A stretch of 64,000 nt of DNA from Diphasiastrum complanatum (GCA_029204225.1 CM055095.1:47130510-47194509); one strand, 5' to 3'; positions 1-15,129 are shown, counted from the stretch's first letter. Numbers and translations: made by a program. The notes: generated by a model not told the origin, from the letters alone.

Positions 1-1270
1 AAGATTCTGACGTGAGACATGTTGGGCTTTCTACCCCACCATAGCTCATGTGGTGTCGTGTGAGGAGCACCAGACTTGCATGTCCTATTCTGGATGTATG
101 CGGTTGTAGCTACTACTTCAGCCCACAGTGCCCTTGGAGCTTTTAAGTAGGCCATCATGCATCTGGCAGCTTCCATCAGGGTCTTGTTCTTTCATTTAGC
201 AACACCATTGTGCTGCGATGTGTAGGGTGCAGTTCTTCTGTGAATGATGCCACGATCATTGCAGAAGTTAGTGAAGCGATTCGAGATATATTCGCCACCT
301 CGATCTGTTCTGATTAGCTTCACCTTGCTTCCTATACATCTCTCAGTCCAATTCACATATTTTGTGAATTATCGAGAGCTTTAGATTTATTCTGAATAAA
401 GTACACTCTGGCAAACTTGCTATAATCATCAATGAAGGCTATATAATATTTCGAACCTCCTACTGAGATCACATTGAATGGTCCGTAGATGTCAGAGTGC
501 ACTAGCTCCAGAATCTTTGTCATTCTGTAGGAGTCTTTGACGAATGGAGTGCGCGACATCTTGTCTTTCAAACATGCATCATAGGTGGTCAAACTAGTTG
601 CATTGGAGAAGTTGACCCCTGTTATCGCTCCATGATGAGTTGTCTGATAAAGTGTCATTGAGTTCATGTCACAGAGTCTTCTGTGCCACAGAGTGTCTGG
701 CGAGTCGTCATGGGTCTGATGCATCTGATCTTCAAGTAGGCGCACCTTCAGATGATATAGGTTGTCTTTCCTTCTGTCTTGAGCTATGAGAGTGTTGGTA
801 CTAGCGTCAATCATGTTGCATGCTTCATTAGAAAACATCACACGCATCCCTGTATCTGTTATTCTTGCTACAGAGAGCAAGTCTTGCTGCAGAGTTGGCA
901 CGAACATAATATCTTTGAGTCGTCCATCTCTGCCGTTGGTGTTGAGCCATAGTGAACCAATATCATTCACTTGATGTCTAGATCCATCTCCAAGAACTAT
1001 GAATCTTGAGGGATCTGCACTTCCAAAATCAAACATGATTCGTCTTGATGTCACGAAGTGCGAGGTGGCTCCTGAATCTAGGATCACCTCATGTGTGTTA
1101 GATGTTGATGTTGCACACACATCTTCACAGATGTAGGCGGTCGAACAATTTCTATTTGTTCTTTCTTCACCTATCTTCGAGCTCTCGGGCTCTTCGACAT
1201 AGGAAGACCTATTGTTGTTCTCCTGTTTGTTCTGTGTTGATCTGTCTCTTGGGTTCTGGCGGTAATCCAT
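1..1270 (-). pseudogene. Ty1/copia pol fragment: protease, GAG-pre-integrase, integrase
   Basis: Retrotransposon polyprotein relic. From 1270 downwards it reads an aspartic protease with the motif DSGATSHF, then the GAG-pre-integrase region (LWHRRL), then the integrase core with the first catalytic Asp context LVHSDIYGP and FIDDYSKFARVYF. Below 353 the frame continues with GGEYISNRF and HNGVAK, then an in-frame stop near 197, then the copia block LWAEVVATTAYIQNRT. The GAG-pre-integrase zinc-binding part is degraded (CLKDKM where two cysteines are expected). The element leaves the window at base 1, so RT and RNase H would lie outside. Copia identity is secure; it is not functional as it stands. 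Confidence 0.9.
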
Positions 1271-2103
1271 GGCTGCATGACCCTTCTTGTGGCAATGGAT
1301 ACACTCAATCTTGGGATTAAGCCAGCATGTATCAACTGTATGCCCATCTCTTCTACATCTCCCGTAGGTCTTCTTGTCTGCATCTTGTCATTTTGACCTC
1401 CCTTTGCTCTTCCAATTGCTCTTGCTGGTCCCCTCTGCTTGCTGGTCACGATCCTACCTCTGATTTGACTCCCTCTTAGGCTTGAATTGTTTCTTGGATT
1501 TTTCTTTGTTGCCGTAGAGGGCTTGATCAGAACTATCTTTGTGATCAAGATGTTCTCTGGCCTCAACTTCCTCTCAAATCTCGACAATCGCCTTTTCGAG
1601 GTTCATGGAAGGATCTTTCGTGAGCAGGGTTCGTGTCATCTGGAAAGATCTGGGTAAGGCTTTCAACAGATATGTGAGCTACTTCTCAGTTGACACTGCA
1701 TTCTCTGCTCCAGATTTATGTAGTGATAGAAATAGATCCTTCATCTTTCTCACAAAAGAAGTGAGGTCTTTTACATCCCACTGTAGATTTGTCAGCTGAT
1801 CTTCCAGCATCATGATCTGACTTTTTGATTTTGTCTGAAATCTGGCGAGCAATGCATCCCACATCTCCTTAGGTTTGGAGAGTGTAGCCAGGTCAAGTGT
1901 GAGACTATCTTCGATGGAAGATGATAACAAGGCCACTGCCTTGTTCTTTTCTCCCTCCATTCGCGTAGCTCCTTGCCTGTTGTCGTAGGCATTTCTTTTG
2001 TGCCATCCACCCAGGGGAAGACTCTATGGATCCTGATCACATAACTCATTTCGCACGTAAGCGGACATACTGTCTGTATTTTGTCTTGATTGCTTACTAG
2101 CAT
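1271..2103 (-). pseudogene. Ty1/copia gag (UBN2-type) with zinc knuckle, frameshifted
   Basis: Gag of the same element as the adjacent minus-strand pol. The N-terminal part is split over two frames: one carries FPWVDGTKEMPTTTGKEL (to about 1960), the other carries MEGEKNKAVALLSSSIEDSL and MWDALLARFQTKSKSQ, typical of the copia gag domain. A zinc knuckle with the spacing C-x2-C-x4-H is readable at about 1275-1330 (CIHCHKKGHAAMDYR), its last Cys replaced by Asp or Tyr. At least one frameshift separates the blocks. A shorter plus-strand copy of the same gag segment lies at 31441-31716, so this is a dispersed family. Confidence 0.85.
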
Positions 2104-2192
2104 AAGACTTTTGTATATTACACACTGTGTATTCTGTTCTGGTATATGTCAAGTATCATCCAGTAAGTATAGTCTCTCTATGTAAACCTAAA

Positions 2193-2460
2193 ATTAGAGT
2201 GATTAAACATCTATAACTAATTAGAAAATTACAAGAGTGGTAGATTAACCACGACCTTGGGAGTATTTGCTGATGTCATGCCATCAGATCAGATCTCTAT
2301 ACTTCTGGGTACTTGTGTGATCTTAGCTAGTACTCTTTTGAGCGTGAGGGCAAAACGAATCTCGTTTCCACCGTTGGTTTTGTTTATCTTGTGTGTCTTT
2401 CTCTCGTACTGGACCGCAAAGGAATCTCGTTCATGGATCTTTCGTGTTTGCAAACGTTTG
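2193..2460 (+). repeat. Dispersed repeat R, copy 1
   Basis: About 270 bp that matches 31717-31990 in the same orientation, starting at the shared edge agagtgatta and including the blocks aaaattacaagagtgg, acttctgggtac and tactggaccgcaaa. The two copies sit next to the same copia gag family, but gag points in opposite directions relative to R in the two places. No coding capacity is evident. It may be an LTR piece or a small independent element; the ends are approximate. Confidence 0.7.
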
Positions 2461-3546
2461 TGATCGTCTCCTTTGACTTTTGTGTTCGCGAACTGTTCAT
2501 CTTCATTCCCTTTGACTTTCGTGTTCACGAAACTCTTCGTGTCTCGTGTCTCCAGATATTCAAGTTTGTGAACATCTTCGTCAGGTTAAGGGCTGAAAGC
2601 TAGCAAGGTTTTGTAATCATAAACATTTTGTTTCTTCATGCATCTTGCAAGGGTGAAGAGCATTGGAGAGTCTATTATCTTTGAATCCTTCTTGGATAGT
2701 ATTAGTAGACATGAAGTGACTTGCCTATTATCTTTAAGATTGATGGTGTTTAGTACTTTATATGTCAAGACAATGCAGTTGGATGCTTTCCAATCTATAT
2801 TTGTTGTTGATAAGGCAATTTCATTGAATGAACTATTTTTGTAATAGTTTGAATAGTGTCACAAAAGGTAAAACATCATTTGTTTTAGAAATCTTTGTGT
2901 CCACATGCTTTGTGCATGATCATCCCAATGTAAGGACCAAAAAAAATCCTACATCAATGATGGGAGGAAAGATAATTTGTTGCTCTGCAAGTAGAGATTG
3001 TAGAATCTACATGTACTCCACCAAAGAAGTTGTCAAAGGTGGAAATATGATCTTTCAAGAGTTGAAGACTTACAAACTTGAAGAAGCATTTACGGATCAA
3101 CACCTTATCCAAATTATTGATGAATTGGAGTCCAGTCAAGAGGAGGAGCAAGCTCAAGACCCAAGGACTCCAAGAAAAACCTTGAGTAACAAGATGGAGC
3201 CATCAAGGCTCAATCATATGGATCAATCAAGGCAAGTTGTCTTTGGAAACATTATTTATGCACTCAATAGCTTAATTGATGTACCATCAAGTGCACAAAA
3301 TGCCTTGGAACTCATATCTTGGCATGATGTATAGTTTTGGCATGATGTATAGCTACATGTATATAGACACCTTTATGGAACATCTTGTAAGGTATCCTTT
3401 GAGGTGGTGAAAGATTCTTCATGGACATCATTTTCTATTGAGTCTCAAAAGTTCCTTGTTTGTAGCTGGATTTCTTAAGACACTTCTAAAGTATTCATTT
3501 ATCAAGCAAAGAGAGTTGCAGATAGATCAAGCTAAATTTGAGGAGT
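2461..3546 (+). mobile_element. 3' internal part of a copia-like element leading into a family A LTR
   Basis: The stretch runs directly into a purine-rich tract (tttgaggag at 3538-3546) followed by an LTR start (TGTGAGAAATTG), the arrangement expected upstream of a 3' LTR. It contains a 168-codon open frame at 2828-3334, rich in acidic residues and glutamine in its C-terminal half (SSQEEEQAQD), with no domain I recognise. Related 3' regions precede other LTRs here (24112-25000 minus, 48629-48994 plus, 60618-61007 minus). RT and RNase H are absent, so this is a truncated relic. Confidence 0.55.
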
Positions 3547-4232
3547 GTGAGAAATTGTCAAATTTAATTTTGGCAAATCTAGCTTGATCAAAACCATGTA
3601 GATTGTACATAGGAAGGTTTCACACGTGTGAATCCTTGTTGGCACATGTGAGATGAGATCAAAGTAGTTTAGATCTCATTCAGAGGATTATTTAGTCTTG
3701 TTTGGTCATAATTCCTAAATTATAGGGCCAAATTCCTTGAATCATGGAGGTGGATAACCAACCTAGCCACCAACTTGCAAAACTCTAGGGTTATGTAAGA
3801 TTGACAAATTAGAGAAAAAATGGTCAATCGTCTTTCTTATTGAATTTTGGATTTGCACCTAACTTAACGTGGGGAAGAGCTGATTGTACATACAATCCAT
3901 CATTCCATAGTGAGGAGATAGGATTTTTGGAGCAAATTGGTAATCTTGAGTTTTCTACACATTTGTCTTGAGTGTTTGTGAATGCTTTGGTATCTTGATT
4001 CCACTTAATCTCTAATAATAGGCTGTACTAGAGTCCATAACACACACGTGTGGGGTCGTAATTCCATGTTTGATCAATGGTTTTGATTGCGCTTGATTGT
4101 GGAATCCAATATTGCTTTTCTAGATCAAGATCTTGTGACACAGGTTTGCAACAGATAGGTGTATCAATCAATCAATCACTCTTGGAGCCTTATGTAGGTT
4201 CATTTATGGTCCTTTGTATTGTACTTTCAACA
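3547..4232 (+). mobile_element. LTR, family A (3' LTR)
   Basis: About 686 bp beginning TGTGAGAAATTG and ending ...TTTCAACA, with a purine tract immediately upstream. It matches 5078-5181 plus 10166-10690 over most of its length, including the blocks caaatctagcttgatcaaa and aacttgcaaaactc-like sequence. It carries the palindrome cacacgtgtg at 3621 and a second cacatgtg shortly after. The element is truncated on its 5' side, so no target duplication can be read. Confidence 0.7.
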
Positions 4233-5077
4233 CTACCTACCTATTGGAATTGACCATATTGAATTCGGTGAGGTATCAATCACAAGTAGTGCACTTTTTT
4301 GACAAAAAACATCGATATCCCACAAAACTTAAAAATGTCCAAAATTTTCTTTGATTTCCACCAAATTCAACCATATGAATTTCCTTGTCTTTCTTTCACT
4401 ACTCTTTACGGGTCCTCTACAAATCTCGAGGCTCCAAAGATGTTACTAGCCTATTTCAGCTCTGATCAAATAGCTTTTTGAACAACCTTTCTAGTTCTCC
4501 GAATTTTTTTCAAAATTTGGCTATGTAGCTACACCTCACCAGGCCTCTAATACCATTGATAGAATTGATCGTAAATGCAATTATGTTATACAATCTCATA
4601 AGCTATCAAATACATGCACTAATAAAAAAAGACACACTATTTAAAAGCCAACTACATGTGTCCTTTCTCTCTTTTCTCTCTGTACATAGAACTAGTTTCT
4701 TCTTAGGACAATCTTGCATGGCAAGGCTACTACTGATGGGACCAAGCCTTGAAGCATATGCTAGTACGTGACACATGCATGACCATATTGGACTCGTGAC
4801 GGAGACTTGTGCACTATCAAAAAAGGAAAGCACTATACTTACGAAGTTCCACCATTGTAGTAAAATTAAGCTTTTAAATCTAATAATGAATCTATTAAAT
4901 ACTTTTATGGACTCAAAATCACTCCTCCTATTCACTCCTCCTATTTGAGATGAAAATCATAGCATCTATTTCTGGTTTATAATAGTGACATTTTTTTCAC
5001 TATGACCAGTGAAATGAGATTTGATAAGGTTGTGTGTGTGTAGGAGCTCACATTTAGAGATAAATCTATGATATTTA
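4233..5077. other. Unassigned, with a possible decayed copia primer-binding site
   Basis: No gene is visible. At 4544-4555 the minus strand reads TGGTATTAGAGG, a 10/12 match to the initiator-Met-tRNA primer site TGGTATCAGAGC, and the sequence to its right begins tgatagaatt as an LTR edge would. This may be the 5' end of an old minus-strand copia element whose LTR spans roughly 4557-5077. A GT run lies at 5031-5040. Confidence 0.35.
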
Positions 5078-5181
5078 TGTGAGAAATTGCCAAAAATTGG
5101 CAAATCTAGCTTGATCAAAACCATGTAAATTGTATGTAGGTGGGTCGCACACATGTGAGGCCTTGGTGTCACATGGGAATC
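5078..5181 (+). mobile_element. LTR, family A, left part (split by gypsy insertion)
   Basis: Begins TGTGAGAAATTGCC and follows the family A LTR at 3547 through the aatctagcttgatcaaa and cacacatgtgag blocks. It stops at the gypsy insertion point and resumes at 10166. Confidence 0.75.
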
Positions 5182-5999
5182 TGTGGGGTCGAAGATCTCT
5201 CGTAGTATAGCCTTTCCGCCTGTCAACAAAGGTTAGATCACTGATAGGTGCCTAACTATGCATAGATGCTACTTTTAGTTAGTTTCCTACTTTCTCCCTT
5301 AACTCTACTCACCACTATACTACTCCTCTTTAACTCTACTCCTCTACACCTACATTCATCATAATTTCGGTTGAAGAGAAGGAATGGAGAAGAAGAGATT
5401 GAGAAGGGAAGAGAAAGAGAGAGATAGAGAGTGAGGGTGGAGGTTAGCTCAAATGCTCCTTATGCTTGCTAATGGAAAAACATTCACTATGGCAAACAAT
5501 AAACATGGAAATAGAAAGCAATGGAAAACACAATCAAGAGCAATAGCAAGTAGTGAATAGCAAATGTGGATGCTTCTCTTCCAAAAATGGTAGAGTTTCC
5601 TCTTTCTCATTAAGCATGGAAATAGTATACAAATGGTGCCTTTTTATAAAATGGGAAAGGCCCTTGCCCCTCAATCTTATTGGCTAATATTCACAATGAT
5701 CCTATCCACTCATCTTGGACCCAACTTGATCCAAGGGTCCACAAAAAAGTACATTAGAAATCACAAGATTCATGTGAGTCCCTTGGACCCAACCCTAAAA
5801 AGTGATCTCTAAGTTTAAAAATGACATTGGGCCTCTAGTTTTATTTTAATTAAAAGGCCCAGGTCAAGTTTATTTTATTTACAACTTCAATTGCGTGCTC
5901 ATTGGGCCATGGGATTATACACGCAGGATGTCATGCCCTCGCAACACATTTTATTGGAGGATTTTATCTATTTACACTTTGTTAGGAATACCCCCAACA
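5182..5999 (-). repeat. LTR of family C element (3' LTR, minus strand)
   Basis: 818 bp, on the minus strand TGTTGGGGG...GACCCCACA. A TATA-like TTTATAAAA lies near 5644-5652 on the minus strand, and a CT-rich block (plus-strand gaagggaagagaaagaga, about 5400) lies downstream of it. Pairs with 9346-10165. Confidence 0.85.
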
Positions 6000-6274
6000 G
6001 GACCCACGGCCTGAAGTAGTGTCGGTCCCTCGGCACTCTGCCGGTTTAGTATAGCGTTCTCTTGGACCGCCTCTGGTGGATGAGATAGCCCATAACGTCT
6101 TCCATGAAGTTGAGATGGTCCAATTTCTTCAAGTGGTAAACTAACATGGCTTGACAGCAAAAGTGTGAGCCTTTCAGTGCGTGGTTCCTCAGGCTCCACC
6201 ATGTGAAAAGGTGGTTCATGTTGGTGCAACCGATCATTTTGATCAGTGCGCAGTGGTGAGCCCGTTTGCGGTTC

Positions 6275-7132
6275 TCATTGGATGCCGACTGGAGGTTCTG
6301 TGGGATTGTTTCGTTCTTGCTCTTTTTCCTCCTCTTCTGCTTTTTGTACCCAGTGTCTTATTTTCTGGTACTGTCTTCTCTCTTTCCTCACATTTGGATA
6401 TGGCACTGAAGCTGAGGGTTGGTCGTCAGTGACCGATGGTGGTGGTGAGGGAGCCACTTCCTTCCTCTTCTGTGCTCGCGTAACAGCTAACACAGGAACG
6501 TGGTCTTGTCGACCTTTTGATGGCATCCCCGCTGGAACTGCCGGTTGTTGTATGGCAATGAAGTTAAGAGGTGCACTGGTGCGAGGTTTAAATGGACAAT
6601 TCTTGAAGCAGTGTCCATAACCGCAATCCCGACAGGAGGTTATATATTGTCCCTTGTAGGGACATTCTGCAATTTTGCGTCCCTTGTCGCATCCGTAGCA
6701 GCCGTAATTTCTTCCAGCTTGACGTTGAGTTTGAGCTGCATAGGCTGAAACATATTCATGTATGACAGGATCCATAAATGGTCCATCTGGTCCGTACCAC
6801 TGCTGCTGCTAAGGTTGAGGTGGCATTTGCATTTCTTGTTCCGCTGCTATCAGGTTTACATGGGCCACTTGTTGATTGGCTGGCCCTGGTGGAGCAGGTA
6901 AGGCCATGCGTTGTGGTTGATTGGGTGCGCCATACCTTGGTGCCCGGTTAGGTTCCCCTTGATGATAAAGATAAAAAGTCTGATAAGGACTTCTCTTCTG
7001 TTGAACAACCCTGGGGTTAAACGGGTAAAATGCTATATCGTGCGATGTTGCATTGCACAGATGGTAGAATCTATGTGTCAGTCTCAGATTTTGCTTTAGG
7101 ACTGGACACTCGCTTGTTGTATGGTTTTGCAT
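6275..7132 (-). pseudogene. Gypsy gag C-terminal part with two zinc knuckles
   Basis: Two minus-strand open stretches (6809-7132 and 6275-6775) continue gag of the family C element. The upper one is Pro/Gln-rich. The lower one carries two cysteine clusters in tandem, CYGCDKGRKIAECPYKG and CRDCGYGHCFKNCP. The second has the spacing C-x2-C-x3-H-x4-C, one residue shorter than the usual knuckle. The same pair, with sequence similarity, occurs in the plus-strand gypsy relic at 33720-33860. A stop (6810-6812) and a frame break separate this from the N-terminal gag at 7448-8035. Confidence 0.7.
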
Positions 7133-7447
7133 GCCAACTGAACACCATACATTTTCTCGTCAAGGATACTACAGCTGGTTTGGTTCCGGTTGATGTGGAG
7201 TTACTACTGCAGTTCCCTATAAGGCCTTCAGTTTCTAGTTAAACTGCGCCGTAAGTTGCTCCATCTGCTGTTTGTGTAATTTTGTCATTTGCTCCAACAA
7301 CAGTCATGTGGATAGAGTGGATGCGTTTGATGATGGTGATGCGATCGAGGGAGTAGGAGTGTGGGTGGAAGGAAATTCGTCATCAGATCCCTCATCCTCT
7401 TCCCTGATGGCATCTTCCATAGCTTCTTGCAGGGTAGCATACTGCTC

Positions 7448-8035
7448 CTATCGTTTCAGTTCTCTTTTGATGCTTCGTGGTAATCTGGCTAAGAACCACA
7501 TGATCACCGCATGATCAGGAGTCAGGATTGCACTGCACTTGGATCGTAGATGTTTGACCCATTCAATATAGTCCCAGACCCTTTCTTGTTTTCCCATCTT
7601 GACTTTGCTCAGCAGGAGAAACGGGTCTTCCAGGAACTTTCTTGGCTTAAAGCGCATAATGAGAGCTGCTTTAGCCGCTTCCCAGGTGGATTTCTCTTCT
7701 TCTGATAGGTTAAAAAACCAATCTTGAGCCACTACAAGTAAGGACATAGGGAATAGCATCAGCTTCTTTACAGGAGTTCGTTCGCCATAGATTTCACAAG
7801 CTTGCTCATAGATCTGGAGGAATTGGATGGGATCTGATGATCTGTTGTATTTTGGTATCTCCATCTGTGGTGCTCTCCGAACTACATGCAAGGGTGCGAC
7901 AGGTACGGGTTGGCCCATTGAAACCATTGGTGCTGGTTCCGGTTCTGCCTCTTGTTGCACAGCTACTAATCTGGGAAGGTGTGGTGCCTGATTTGCTATC
8001 CTTTGTGCTATTGATCGTCCTGATCTCATATTCAT
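7448..8035 (-). pseudogene. Gypsy gag (Retrotrans_gag domain)
   Basis: 195 codons on the minus strand. The reading matches the plant gypsy gag domain: IPKYNRSSDPIQFLQIYEQA, then DWFFNLSEEEKSTWEAAKAA, LIMRFKPRKF and YIEWVKHLRSKC. The starting Met follows a short leader ORF overlap at about 8035. It lies downstream of a repeat-rich leader (8130-9325) and upstream of the zinc-knuckle part. No intact gag-pol follows. Confidence 0.8.
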
Positions 8036-8269
8036 GCGATGGTGGGTTCCAAAGTGATTGGATCTTGCTTATACAATAGGATGCAGTCTGGATCTTCAAG
8101 GATCTGATCAATCTAATCGGCCAAAATGAATTTTAGGCCTTTTACGGTAGTTTTTCCTTGAAAACTTTTTACTCCTTGCACTGATTGACCTGAGATTTTG
8201 ACAATAGGTAGATTCGATGCAGATCTTTCCATTGATCTAGTCTGCAAGGGTTATCTTGTGCGAGGGTTG

Positions 8270-9030
8270 GCTATGCGAGGGTTTTTTAGCTGTTTTTGTA
8301 GGTAAAAAACTTGATATCTTTCAGATCTCTGGGAAGTAACTCTCGCAAGCTTCACAGTAGCTGGATCTGGGTCAGATCTCACTATAGAATTCTCTGTGAG
8401 AGTTAACTCTCACAAGAAGTGAAAATTTCACTATCAACGAGGGTTCAAAATCTCTTTCTGTGCCTGATCTTCACCAGATCTTCATACTAACTCTCACAAG
8501 CTTCATCACTGATGTAATTTGACATTCTGAATCAATTGAGAGGGTCTGCAAGAGTTCTTACTGGAAGGATTTGCTGGATCTTCACTTTTTAGTGATTTTT
8601 AGGCATTAAATCCAATTTTCTGCTCCTAGGATCAAACTAACTCTCGCAAGCTCTTCTGTGTCCTGGTCTCACTGAGATGGAACTTCAAAATCCTCTGCGA
8701 GAGTTCTTGACAACTGGAACTGAAAATCTCACTGTTTGCAAGGGTTCACTGGTACTTTCCCGTCTTTTTTTCATTGGAAACTCTCGCATAGACACTTAAT
8801 CATCAAACTAACTCTCACAAGCTTCTCTATAATCTGGTCTCACTGAGATGGAACTTCAGAGGGCTCTGCGAGAGTTCTTATGAAGATTTGAGTTTTTTTG
8901 AATTTTCTCAAGGGTTTTTTGAATTTTTTTAAGATTTTTCTCTGATTTTTACAATCTGCTTGGGACTAACTCTCGCAGGCTTCTATGCAGGTCTGGGACA
9001 GTACCCTGGAGCTGTTTCCAGTCATGCAAG
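8270..9030 (-). repeat. Gypsy leader with degenerate internal repeats
   Basis: Untranslated leader between primer site and gag. The motif taactctcgcaagct / ctgcgagagttctt recurs many times. A longer unit containing ctggtctcactgagatggaa occurs twice, about 170 bp apart (from 8631 and 8801). Its reverse complement appears three times at 44665-44950 in the plus-strand family C element, in the same sense relative to transcription. Confidence 0.75.
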
Positions 9031-9325
9031 GGTTAATTCCCACTTATTTCGGAGATATAAAAATCTGATGAGTTTTTTGGCTCTTTTTCCCTCCAAAATG
9101 TAGATTGGTGTGTTTTTGGAGTTTTTTAGATGATTGGTTTGGGTTTCAAGCCCTTAGAGGTTGTTCAGGGCCTCCTCTACCCTCTCACACCTCCTTCGCT
9201 AGCTGTGAACAGTCCAAACACAAAAAAATACAGAAAACTAACTCTAAACTCCCAAAAATCTACCTAAACTACTCTAAAAAACAAGAAAATAGCTAAAATG
9301 CAACTAAACTAGTTAGTGGAAATCT

Positions 9326-9344
9326 ATCCCCAACAACGCTGCCA
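9326..9344 (-). promoter_or_regulatory. Primer-binding site, gypsy type
   Basis: Minus strand reads TGGCAGCGTTGTTGGGGAT one base after the LTR end. It resembles the plant gypsy primer site TGGCGCCGTTGCCGGGGA with C-to-T-type changes. A tRNA-Asp primer is the usual assignment for that site and is inferred here. Confidence 0.7.
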
Positions 9345-9345
9345 C

Positions 9346-10165
9346 TGTGGGGTCGAAGATCTCTCGTAGTATAGCCCTTCCACCTATCAACAAAGGTGAG
9401 ATCACTGGATAGGTGCCTAACTATGCATAGATGCTACTTTTAGTTAATTTTCTACTTTTTCCCTTAACTCTGCTCACCACTATACTACTCATCTTTAACT
9501 CTACTCCTCTACACCTACATTCATCATAGTTTCGGTTGAAGAGAAGGAATGGAGAAAAAGAGATTGAGAAGGGAAGAGAAAGAGAGACATAGAGAGTGAG
9601 GGTGGAGGTTAGCTCAAATTCTCCTTATGCTTGCTAATGGAAAAACATTCACTATGGCAAACAATAAACATGGAAATAGAAAGAAATGGAAAACACAATC
9701 AAGAGCAATAGCAAGTAGTGAATAGCAAATGAGGATGCTTCTCTTCCAAAAATAGTAGAGTTTCCTCCTTCTCATTAAGCATGGAAATAGTGTACAAATG
9801 GTGCCTTTTTATAAAATGGGGAAGGCCCTTGCCCCTCAATCTTAGGGCTAATATTCACAATGATCCTATCCATTCATCTTGGACCCAACTCAATCCAAGG
9901 GTCCACAAAAAGTACACTAGAAATCACAAGATTCATGTGAGTCCCAATTTGGACCCAACTCTAAAAAATGATCTCTAAGTTTAAAAATGACATTGGGCCT
10001 CTAGTTTTATTTTAATTACAAGGCCCAAGTCAAGTTTATTTTATTTACAACTTCAATTGCGTGCTCATTGGGCCATGGGCTTATACATGCAGGATGCCAT
10101 GCCCTCGCAACACATTTTATTAGAGGATTTTAATTATTTACACTTTGTTGGGAATACCCCCAACA
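9346..10165 (-). repeat. LTR of family C element (5' LTR, minus strand)
   Basis: 820 bp, near-identical to 5182-5999. It ends CCCCACA next to the primer site and is flanked on the right by the target duplication gaatc. Confidence 0.85.
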
Positions 10166-10690
10166 GAATCCACACTAGAGTAGTTTAGATCATGTTTAAA
10201 AAGTTGGTCAAGTTTGTTTGGTAGTGGTTCCTACATTATAGGACCAATGTCCTAGATTTATGGAGTAGGTAGATCAATCTAGCCATCTGCATGGCAAAAT
10301 TCAAGGATGAGGCTAGAAATGTAAATTAGGACAAGAAAGCTCAATTATCTTCCTTATTACATGTTGGATTTTCACCTAACTCGAGGTGGGGAAGAGGCTT
10401 TCTATGTATCCATCTCTTCATAGTAATGCCTTAGATTTTTTTGGCAAAACTCAAGTTCTACACTATGTACTTTGGTTTTCTTTGGATCTAAGCAAGAACT
10501 AAGTGTTTTAAACATCATTTGTTGTCTATAGGCCGTACTGAGTGTGTGGGGTGTACATCTTTTTTGATCAATGATTGTAGATTGCTCTTGATTGATACAT
10601 GCTAAATTGCTAATCTATGTGTGTCTAGTTGGTCCAAAGTACTGCACCTTGAAAATTTTACATTAAAATGTTCCTTCAGTTTCACCTTCA
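10166..10690 (+). mobile_element. LTR, family A, right part
   Basis: Continuation of the LTR interrupted at 5181. It follows 3650-4230 through the blocks gtagtttagatc, tagccatc, cacctaactcgaggtgggg and the end region. The right edge is approximate (about 10690). Confidence 0.65.
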
Positions 10691-10854
10691 TTTGACAATT
10701 CAAAAACATATACTCAAAATACTTTCATTCAAGGGCAAGAAGCTTTTTCAAAGTTTCTTTATTCTAGTAATTATCATTGATACTATAATTCAAAGTTGAG
10801 AATCCACATTCACTCACTAAGCTTGAAAGTGTCACATAGTTGGTTTCACATTTC

Positions 10855-11585
<731 letters not shown>

Positions 11586-11960
11586 AATTGGATAACCAGG
11601 TGAACACATGTATGAAGAGTTGCTGAAAATTTTTCAAGCAAACGAGATAAGAACACACTTTACACAACAAAATGGAGTAGTGGAACATAAAAATGAAACT
11701 ATTGTAGAAAGCGCCATGAGCATGGCAAAAGATACAATCTCATGCAATATGTTTGAGCCAAAGCTCAACATTGATGTCTATTATTAAGTCTATAACTCCA
11801 AAAAAGACATACAACAAGTTAGAACCTAAGGTGGTATACGTGAGAGCCTTGAGACACATAGCTCATGCACATATTTCTAAAGTAAAGATAGAAGCTTGTC
11901 TCTAAAGTAAAGGTCTTGTGGAGATGATATTCCAACAAAGATAATAATTGTTTTATCCAA
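11586..11960 (+). pseudogene. Ty1/copia integrase trace
   Basis: A strongly eroded plus-strand integrase piece. Readable blocks are FQANEIRTHFTQQNGVVEHK, then NETIVESAMSMAKD, a stop near 11785, and PKKTYNKLEPKVVYVRALR. The catalytic Glu context QNGVVEHKNE is present; the two upstream Asp contexts are missing. No other pol domain is in frame. Confidence 0.75.
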
Positions 11961-14336
<2,376 letters not shown>

Positions 14337-15129
14337 ATCTCAACCACCAGAGGAGCTTTTACACGTAGCACGAAATGATATGAAAGTACAAAGTGGAGGA
14401 AAATTTGATTGATGTTCTATAGCAAAAACAAATAAGAGAGTGATGCTTGACCTTTTGAGATTTTGGTGTCTTTATTTTCGAAAGCAATTTGGGAAAGTGA
14501 TCAAGTGATATTTTGAATAATACTTTCACTTGACAGTACTATCAGTGGTCAATTTAGCAATAGCTTATGTGGTTATAAGATTCAACATAAATTTTAAAAT
14601 ATGATTGACAATAATCACCATTGTCTTTGAAATTGAAAATATAGATGTTACATAATTCAATGAAAGAGTGCGTTGTTACTATTGGTCACTTTTTTTTGTG
14701 GGAGTTGCATTGTTATTTGAGAGAAGAATATGTTTGACTAGTAGTGTGATTGTGAGGTTAGACATTTGTTTGTTTGTTTTTTTTAAAGTGGTGGGGGGGG
14801 GGGGGGGGGTTGTAGAAAGAATGGGGAGAGAGAATCACTTAATGCATGTGGTGCACATGAGATATGATACCTTATCACTTCCATTAAATTGTCTCAGAAT
14901 ATATGCTTCCAATTTTGTACGTATATCTTGTCTTAGGTCATTCAAAACAGGGTATTTATCCAATGCAAAAGTAAAATTTGAACTTTATAGTCTTTCATGA
15001 GCATTATTTCTATTCATTTTTTTTTCACATGAATTTAGAATTATGATGTGTCTTATCCAATCCAATAGGAAAAAGATGTTTAGGCACCCCACCCCCATTA
15101 ATTTCATTTAGAGCATCATCATTGTCATG
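14337..15129. repeat. Unassigned region with poly-G run
   Basis: Seventeen consecutive G at 14793-14809. A 110-codon frame at 14668-15000 spans the homopolymer and is not credible as a gene. Nothing else recognised. Confidence 0.5.

Larger units (their letters stand above)
5182..10165 (-). mobile_element. Gypsy-type LTR retrotransposon, family C, complete ends, no visible pol
   Basis: A full-length insertion on the minus strand: LTRs at 5182-5999 and 9346-10165, a primer site at the right inner edge, gag in the interior, and identical 5-bp flanks gaatc (5177-5181 and 10166-10170). It interrupts a family A LTR whose two halves lie outside. The interior is only about 3.35 kb and shows gag and zinc knuckles but no protease, RT, RNase H or integrase block that I can read. 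It is therefore a non-autonomous or internally deleted gypsy element. By eye the LTRs differ at about 4% of positions in the first ~380 bp, suggesting a moderately young insertion. Confidence 0.85.

Noticed and set aside
7837-8079. Plus-strand frames opposite the gypsy gag (also 6181-6620, 7272-7514)
   Set aside because: Antisense shadows of the gag coding region, without domains.
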